Shown here: positions 26,501-35,623 of the stretch, piece after piece
How the letters are laid out: each line of letters opens with the position of its first letter
How positions within the stretch are numbered: the stretch's first letter is position 1
Position numbers and translations under genes: made by a program
From: Lucifuga dentata
Taxonomy: Eukaryota > Chordata > Actinopteri > Ophidiiformes > Bythitidae
Length of the DNA: 64,000 nucleotides
Direction of reading: 5' to 3'
Assembly (NCBI GenBank): GCA_014773175.1
Contig: VXCM01002167.1
Location: 124,001 to 188,000 of the forward strand
The notes under the pieces: generated by a model
Databases searched by the model: none
The model's input: the letters and a program-made list of their open reading frames with translations, nothing else
Told to the model about the DNA's origin: nothing

Positions 26501-29420
26501 NTTTGCATGTTTGAGCCTAATATATTCAATTTTCATACATGTAATGTTACTGACAATCATTTCCCAACAGATAAAACTGTATTTCAGCTTTCTGGATAGT
26601 TTTCAAATTCTCTTAATCTTTCAAAATCAAATATTCAAGCGATACACCCACCTTAAAAATCAATGTTTCACCTGCTAATAGCTACTCAAAATTATAAAGT
26701 CACAGTTGTTAAAATTTTTCAATAAACGCAGGTCTTCTTTTGGAACTATATTCCCCGGTGGAGACATAGGTTCACTCCGCGCTTTTTATTGCACTTAAAT
26801 GCTAAAATAATGTAACTTCTAAAAAAAAAAAAAAAAAAAANAGTATCAACAACTTGATTTTAATAGTGTACCAGAATGAACTGAAACCAATGGTGGTCTG
26901 GAAGGTATGAAATTTTTTTTAACTCACCGTTCCAGTAGTATGCTTTGCTTTTGGGAAATGATTGTCAGTAATGTTACATGTATGAAAATTGAATATATTA
27001 GGCTCAAACATGCAAAATGGGGGTATGGTCCTTTAAGCTGTTGTTTTTTTTTGGTTTTTTTTCTATATGCACTAGTCTAAAATTCCTCTTCAGTTTTATA
27101 AAATTCTGATCAGAAGGTACAGGAAATATTTGGTTAATGCCTGCAGGTTATTAAATACAAAGTTCACATATTTTTACCAGTCTAAGAATGATTAAAAAGT
27201 TTGTTAACGACATGAAAAATACAGCAGTTTGTGTGTTATCAGGCAGAACGTGTTTATCTATTATATGACTTAGGTAAATATCAGACCACATTGCAGAATA
27301 GCCATATCTGGTTCTCTGAATTAATTACATCCAAAGAGTCCACAAACTTTCTTACATTTGCTTGAAAAACAAATCACAGCGACATTATTTATCACCGACA
27401 CAGAAAGTTTGTTGGAAAATGTGTTTTGAAAGACGAAAGCTTCAGCATCTGCAAAGTGAATGCTGAGTCACCGGTGTTGGTCAGCAACACTTTGAAAGGC
27501 CTGCAGATAGATCTTTGTTGCTTTGTGCTACAGGGCAGTAATAAGTTAAATAAGTCTGACAGTAGAAGAGGCTCTTCTCCCTAAAGCACCATCAGCCTCG
27601 CAGACATGCCCCTGTCCTTGCTCCAACCAGGCACTTCAAAGACAAACTTCTGGCCCAACTTTCTCTGAGCGCATGAATATTTCAGCCGTGACATGGTGGA
27701 TTACAGGCAGCAGGTTTTTGTTTGCAGACAAGAGGTACAATCGTGTCAGTGTTTGGAAGTGTCACTGGTGTGTTAATGGTTTGTGCAGTCACCAGCGGGC
27801 AGGTTTATTAATAGGAGCAGATTGCCATTTCTGCTGAATGTTGCTGAGCCCTGAACCCATTTACATCAAAAGGAAGCCTGTCAATGGGAATATATGGATG
27901 AATGAGTGAAGCAGAATGAGTCGGTCGCTCTCTTGTAGCTGCTGAATTAATGCCAGTGTTAGGATTAAAGGGCCATACTGGTGATTTTGCATGTTTGAGC
28001 CCAAAAAAAGTACTACATTACGCTACTGCCAACATTTTCCAAAACATACTGGAGCAGTAAATTTTAGGATTGTTTTTCCTACCTTCCAGACTGCTACTGG
28101 TTTTAGTTCATCCAGTACACTGTTAAAATCAACTTGTAGAGATTTGAAATGTGCTTGAGATAAATAAGTCATCACAGCAGCATGTTCTTACTTAATTTAA
28201 CTGATATACATGGAAGAAAGTGTATTTCTCCGCTAGGGAATATTGTCCCAGGAGAAGACAGCTTTTACAGAGAAATGAGTGTGCCTTCTACAATCATGCA
28301 TAGGTGTTAGCGGGCAAAATATTGAATCGTAAGGTGGGTGTATCTCCTGAACATTTGATTTTGGAAAGGTTAGGGGATTTGGCAAAATAACACAAAAACT
28401 AAAATACAGTTTTGTTTTGTTTTTTGTTTTGGTAAATGATTGGCAGTGACGTAATGTCTGTGGGTAGTACTTATTGAACTCAAACATACAAAACCACCAG
28501 TATGGTCCTTTAAATAGTCTTGTACATTTTCATTAGCTTGCACTGCACATTTGAATCACCCGTTCAGAAAGGCCAAAGCCTGTGATTGCTGTGCGCACAC
28601 TCTACAGCTCCACTGACATGCCACAATGTGGGTGCTCAGATTTGTCCGTTTACATTTTCCAATAAAGCTTTATTCCATTCAAAGCAATATGGCAATGACC
28701 TTTGAACTCAAAATGTTAGCATGCACAGACATTCAAGTCACTTCTCAATGAATTTCAGGAAATCAAATTGTTACTACAAGCCATTGGCTCCTGAGACATC
28801 TTACTGAAAGAAAGTTGATTTTTGATATGTCAAAAATCCATCTGATCACCAGATTCCTAAGTGTAGATTGATTAGGCGACTCTCCTCAATCTACACTTCA
28901 GACAACAGCCAATCGGGCTGAAATTCAGCCCAATTGCTAAATTAGGGTTAAAATCAGTCCTGACTTGTACAGTGTCAGTGCCTGGCTGAACCCTGGCAAC
29001 CTTAACGCTTACTGCTTGAATTTTCCCATAAATGTATGGCAGAGGGCAGACTGTGAGGGAGAAAGTTGATCAATTCACCTTTGTTAAAGTGAACACTCCA
29101 TTAACTCCAACATAAAAATCAGTTTGTGTAAGAGGTAAAAAAAAACAAAAAAAACAGTCTGAACCTGGGAAGGCACTTACTGTAAGTGGGGAGTGTGTAT
29201 TTGTGAGTGTTTTTCTACGTGCCTGTGTGTATGTGCACGTGTGTGCACCCAGGTGAATGGGTGTGCCCTTCCACAAGGTGCAGTTAAGGTGAGAGACCTC
29301 ACTTGTCAGATCAGAGAATGGGCGTATTTAGAGGCTACACCATAAACACAGGAGTGTATTTAGCCCAGAGAGATGCCACAGAGCAATACGACACACAGAC
29401 CAAACTGTTTGGAGGGATTG

Positions 29421-29454
<34 letters not shown>

Positions 29455-32400
29455 ATGCGTGTGGGGGTGGATGCATGATGGGTGGGGAGAGGGAGGCTTG
29501 GGGGATAAAGGAAAAAAAAAAAACTCTGACCTTTCAGGAGCTGTTAAATCGTCCCGCTGGTGACGCCAGGAGACAAGCCCCTCAGGTGGAAGGGAATGGC
29601 TGCAGAGTGAATTATTTACAGTGGGACTGAGGTTTTGCAGGAGGGGGGGCGGGGTTGATGGGGTGGCTTGGGACTGATACCTCCATGACAAGCCCTATGA
29701 AGCCTTCACACTCCCTCCTCCTCCTCCTCCTCCTCCTCCTCCTCTGCCCGCCATTTCTATTTAGTTTTACTTTCATCTTATCTCCTGTTGGTCTTGTTCT
29801 GCTCTCTCTCTCTCTCTCTNTCTCTCTCTCTTTCTCTCTCTCACCCCGTCACTCCACATGTGTTCGTGCACTGATTGGCCTGGACAGGTTGTTTCACAGT
29901 GACAAGGACACAGGTCAAACCTAATACCGACTTCACTGTTCTTATTTTCATTTACAGATCTATTTTGAAATCTTTGCAATACTTTAATGTACAAAAACCA
30001 AAAAAAAAAAAAAAAANAAAAAAAAAAAAAAAATGCAATTGATCTGCTTCTCTTTGCCCTTGTTGCAGCACCACTTTTCACACTGAGTGAAAACAGGCAC
30101 TTTTAGGTACCATCTCTTTAAGTCCCCCCCTCCGAAAAAGCCAGCTCTGTTCTGATGTGTCACTTTTTGCGTGTTTAGATGAAGGTTCTCAGTCATCCAG
30201 GCGGTAAATAAGTTGTATGAAAACTCAGGCCAACTGGATTCAAGTTTTTTAAATGCTGAAATGTTTCACCATTCATCCAAGACGAAGCCATTTGGATGAA
30301 TGGTGAAACAGCCTTTTTGTGTGTTTTCTGTTTATTGAAGTGAAACGTTGCCTTGGCATGAGTGACGCATGATGTTGATTGCAGGTTATGTAAGAGGCGG
30401 TTTACCTTATTTTTGGTCATTGTTTGGCTGCTACGTGTTAATAATCCAGCCTTTTTTTTATTTTATAAATGGTTATTTCAGCGACTCCAGTTTTCTCCCA
30501 GTTTATGTGTGTAAACAAGATGTATTTTTCTATATTTGGCTGTTACAAAGCAGAATTCACCTTTGATTATTTAGTCCAACCATGTCCTGCCCACCTTTAT
30601 TATTATTGTTTTTGGGTTGTTTTTTTTTTGTTTTGTTTTTTTTTTTAATGGTTAACAGTTCAAATTGCAAATAGAAGTTCAACAATAACACATAATAGAT
30701 AAACCTGCCAATCAGTCAATAACACATTAATACAAATACTGTCTTCTCTCAAAAGTTGAATTTTGTTTATAGTCTTATTTATAATACTACTTTTTAAGTC
30801 CTGGTGCAAAACAAACAATATGTCATTACCATTACATTAGCTTACAATATTATTTTATTAAATTTAAGTCTAAGTTTTCAAGTTTTAGATTTCTTACCTC
30901 AGATTCTGAGTTAAAAAAAAAAAAAGTGACACTGAACAACATTTTAAAGGAGTTTTACATGTCGCCTGAGACTGTAAAGTAAAACTTGCCTGTATTGCAA
31001 TGGTGGAAGATAAAGCAGGACCTTCACTGTAGTAGTGAAAGTATTGAAGTATTTATTACAAAAAGGTAGTTTAGATATCAAAAGTACTCATATGGAAGAA
31101 TTGTACCTTTTAAAGTGTATTTTATTTATTCATTTATTTAACATAGAGTACAAAAACTAGAAGATAAAATTCAGCAGTATCACCTGAACATTTGATTTTG
31201 AAAGATTAGTGGATTTGGCAAAATAACGAAAACTGAAATACGGTTTTATATTTTGGGAAATGGTTGGATTGTCTTTAATGGGCTCAGATATGCTAAATCA
31301 CGGGTATGGTCCTTTAATTATTCTCTATGTCATATTCTTGACTAGTACTGGCCTAAATTTTTCCACTTATTTTTACACTTAGAAGTCAAACTTTTTAAGG
31401 TTATGTCCAAATGTTGCAGGTGAAATAAGTTTAGCAGCATGTTTTATAGAGGACAGAGTAAAGCCATGTGGTTACACAGGGACTCTCTGACCTTGCTGAA
31501 TTAGGCACAGAGGGTCCGTGACCTTTCCCATAGTAAACACTCTTGGATATAGTGAATCTTTGTAGCCTGAAACAGATCGGAATCCCCTCATGTTTACCTG
31601 TTACCGTGGTAACTCCCATCATATCTCAGCGTGGGCCTGTGTGAGCCATTTGCATTAACGTGAGAAGGCGTGATGGAGGAGCGGCTTTGCAGCAGAGTGT
31701 CAGGAGGTCATCGTGCCGTGTGTGTACACACACTCTTTCACTCAAACCCTGGAAAGCATCCATTCACAGTCCTGCTTTAAGATATGGACAGACGCATGTC
31801 CATCACCATGGTGACAGCTGGACATCACAGCTCAACAGAGACAGCAACACCTTGCGACAACAGCAACACGACCTGCAACACTCCTTCAGGAAAGCGCAGA
31901 GCAACATGACAGCTAACTAGCAGCAGCAAAAGCAGCTTTGTGACAGCAAGCTAACTCACCCACGCTCACCAAGTGCCTAAAAATGGGACTTAGTTTCAAT
32001 TAGTGTCTGTGTACTCCCAGCCGCGAGGCAGCAGCTTCTTAATTTGTGGAGGGATGAGTCGATGGAGAGTCGGAGGCATGACGGGCCCGCTGAAACAGAT
32101 GGGCTCTGCGTGACACTGGGCTTCCAGCAGGGGCAAAATCAATGCTCATAACGGCAAAACAGAAGAGAAATTAATAATTATAGTTTCGCAAGATTGCTTT
32201 GCATTGCCAGTGCAACCTAATTAATAGCTGTTTTGTTTGTAGCTCTTTGCTTTTTTTAACTGCAAAGAAAAAAAAAAAAAAAACNAAAAAAAAAAAAAAA
32301 ACTCTGAAGTGAGACACCTCAAAAGTAATGTTCTTTATTCCTTTCATTTAATCTTCACCTTTTCTTCTTTCTCACTTTCTTTCTTCTGTTCTTCCTGGCT

Positions 32401-35400
32401 TTGTTTGTCTTCCTTTGTTTCTTTCTGTAGAAGAATAAAAAAGGAAGTGTTCAGGTTTCTTTATGAAGCCTGTAATTTTCCAGTTCAGTTGACATTATGT
32501 CAGAGAGGTCTATGGTTGATGGTCATATAATTGAAAGGCATTTACATTGTTTTGTTACATAAAATATATACAGTAATTGGTCCCTTTGATACCATGAGAT
32601 GTGGTTGATTGGAGTTTTGCCATGCAGAGTCTCTACAGAGAACTTTTTTGTTTCAGATGTGTCTGACCAGCTTTTGGAGGTGGTGGGGCTGGAAGGAGCC
32701 ATGGAGATGGGTCAGATCTACACCGGCCTGAAGAGCGCAGGAAGACGCCTGGCACAGTGTTCCTCAGTGACCATCAGGTCAGCGTGAACCTGGACCACAG
32801 TGCTGCTGCAATGATGCAAAATATTCACATTTCCATGCTCTTATTTTCATTTAGGAGTCCTAAAGTACAAAAAAGTTGCACTGTTGAGCTCCTAAATGAA
32901 AAATTTTTTAAAAGTTAAAAAAAAAAAAAAAAGTTGCAAAAAGAAAGCACATTGATCCACTCTCCCTCAACCTACTCTTCTTGCTGCAGCACTGTTGTGC
33001 ACACTGAGTAAAAACAGGCCATTTAAGGTACTGTCTTTTCAACGCCGCCCCCCNCCCCCATCCCAAAAACCCGCTCTGTTTTGATTGGTCAGCTGTGATC
33101 AGGCCTGAGCTGGCACCCACAGACACCCACCCACACAGACACCCAGACTGTCAAACACGGATGCTGTTCAAACACTGGCTCACTAGCCTCCTGCTTGATG
33201 GGTGTGTTTAACCAGGTGTATAAGCAGGTAAATTCACATGTGTTACATGACATCAACATGTTACAGGAGTAAAGGACTAATCAAAAATGATGACAGTTCA
33301 GGATCTGTGGGTTTGATTGATTGATAACTACTGTATTTCTACAAATGAGGGAAAATAACAAAAGGCAGAATGTCCCACTTAAATTTATTGTTACTCAGTG
33401 TTTTTATTAGAATTTTATTATCAAATTAACAATTCATCACCAAATGGTCATGACTTGATGGCAAAAATAAAGAGTGCATTAATTTCTACTGATTTGGGTA
33501 TTGAAAATGTAAAGTTCCTCTCACTATCGTTTGAAGCCCCTAACATGTGACTTTACAAGCTTTCAGTTCTTGCCTTTTGACATACTACACATAAAACTAA
33601 CTACTTGTATAAAATATTATGATCTTTACACATTTTTTTTACACTTTTTTCTTGTTTGTCACTGACAGAACCAGCAAATCCCTTCCAATGCAGATTGATG
33701 GTGAGCCTTGGATGCAGACTCCCTGCACTGTAAGTCATGAGATATCGTCGCTGTGATCATTCATTATGCGTCACACATGTAGCTGCTACATGTAAACTGG
33801 AGCCAGTCAAACGCAAACTTTGCCCACAGCCGTGTACTGCAGGGGCAAAGGCTTTTAGGATTTGGAACCGATAGAATCAATTCAGGTTTTCATTAACAAA
33901 GGCCTCCTTCCCTTTGTATTGATGTTGAATCCACCTGCTGCATTACAATTCAGTGGAACAAAATTACTTTATTTGACCCTGCTTTTCCCACAATAAATGA
34001 AAATAGAGGAAAAGTTTTCCAAACACTTTTATTTGAAGATGGAGCCAACATGCAGCAGCAATTCAGCAGGCACCGTGTCATTTGGAGCCAAGCTTTAACA
34101 TTCCTACTCGACCATCTAACAGGCTCTTAGGAGACCCAAGAGAGGCTTATGATTTAAATCCAAGTCCCACCGAGTTTTGATTGTACTAAAACTCTGAAAA
34201 TATAACTTTGAGATTGTGTAATACAACAAGATGCCGAAGGACAGACATAAGATTTTGGGAGGAATCATAAAACATACTGCCATATTTAATGTGTTGATAA
34301 GGGCAAACATCATAACGCAACTACATTCCCTCATTCATAAATGGCTGTTAGCAGCCTCTTTTAGCTTTTGCCTTAAAATAGGCGTTACTGCTGTATTTCT
34401 TTATTTACATGTCAGTGTCGGTGAAGTGATCCATAAAACACACCGCCATGCAAAAATTTTGACGTGTTTCAAACTGTATTTGCCTCACACGTGTTAGTGA
34501 TGAATAAATGCAATGGTTAAGCTCATTCAGGTGATCAGTCAGTGTGTTTAAATGGCAGGTTTTGCTCCGATCTCGAACACATTCACGTGACGTCTCATGC
34601 GTCAGCCTGTGCTCTGTATCCCATTCTCTCTAACACACACACACACACTACCTTCCCATGCACCATGACTGTCATTAGTGTCAGTCAGTCATCAATCAAT
34701 CATTAGCGTCAGTCAATCTCTAAAACTGTGGAGCTCTAAAGCAAAGAATTTAGGTTCCTTTGTCAGTTTCACTTTGACACCAGAGGAAACTGTATAAAGC
34801 GTGGCTGTTATGTTATATGAAGCTGATCATTAATCTTACTATAATGCCAGTAATTCTGTCTGTCTGTGGCACACATATCTCAAGAATGCTGCACTGTATG
34901 AAGTTGAAATTCAGCAGGTATAACGCTTGAGAACCAAGGATGTGTCTTTTCTGCATGTGAAGTTGTTTGGTTGAGCGGTTCTCGAATTTGTGCCATTAAA
35001 AAAATAGTCCGTGCTTGAAAGAATACACGATAGCAGGTCATGCTCTGGGTGCAATGGCACTCCACTCCGCAGAAGTTGGCCATCGGGTACTAAACGGGCT
35101 GCACTTTTTCCTCAGTGCAGATTCAGACTGTCTAATATTGCCAGATTTAGGCTATCCAACTTTACAAGGGACATTTCTTGCTTATTCCATATTTCTATAT
35201 GTTTTGCTTTCCTGTTTATAAGTGCAATAGTAGCGATATAGTAGCGCACGCACACTTACATATCGAAGCTGGCCAGCTTCGACTGTAATGAAATGAATTG
35301 AATGAAATTAACTGTCTGTCTCTCTGTCTGTGAGCGAGACAGACATGAGCAAGACTAAAATGACGAAAGAAACGGGTGCACTTTGCAGGATCTCTCTCTC

Positions 35401-35407
35401 TCTCTCN

Positions 35408-35467
<60 letters not shown>

Positions 35468-35572
35468 GCTGCGGACCTTGGTATGCTAAAAAGTTTAATT
35501 TAGTGGAGAAACCGACTGTGCATTTTACATAAAGTGTTGTGCGTGTGTTGGTGGTATTACCGGTCTTTCTCC

Positions 35573-35623
<51 letters not shown>

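Larger units (their letters stand above)
25806..32656. other. DGKB intron c-d (6.85 kb)
   Basis: Non-coding. It contains a MITE end (26327), MITE copies 7, 8 and 9, microsatellites (GT at 29420-29452, CTC at 29715-29742, CT at 29803-29840), a 19-bp perfect hairpin (30262-30310), one copy of a two-copy repeat (30030-30170), a small hairpin (28860-28897) and several N-joined A-runs (26841, 30017, 32285). Confidence 0.85.

Noticed and set aside
29335..29691. 118-codon minus-strand frame and overlapping plus-strand frames
   Set aside because: Driven by a (GT)n/(CA)n microsatellite and C-rich sequence.
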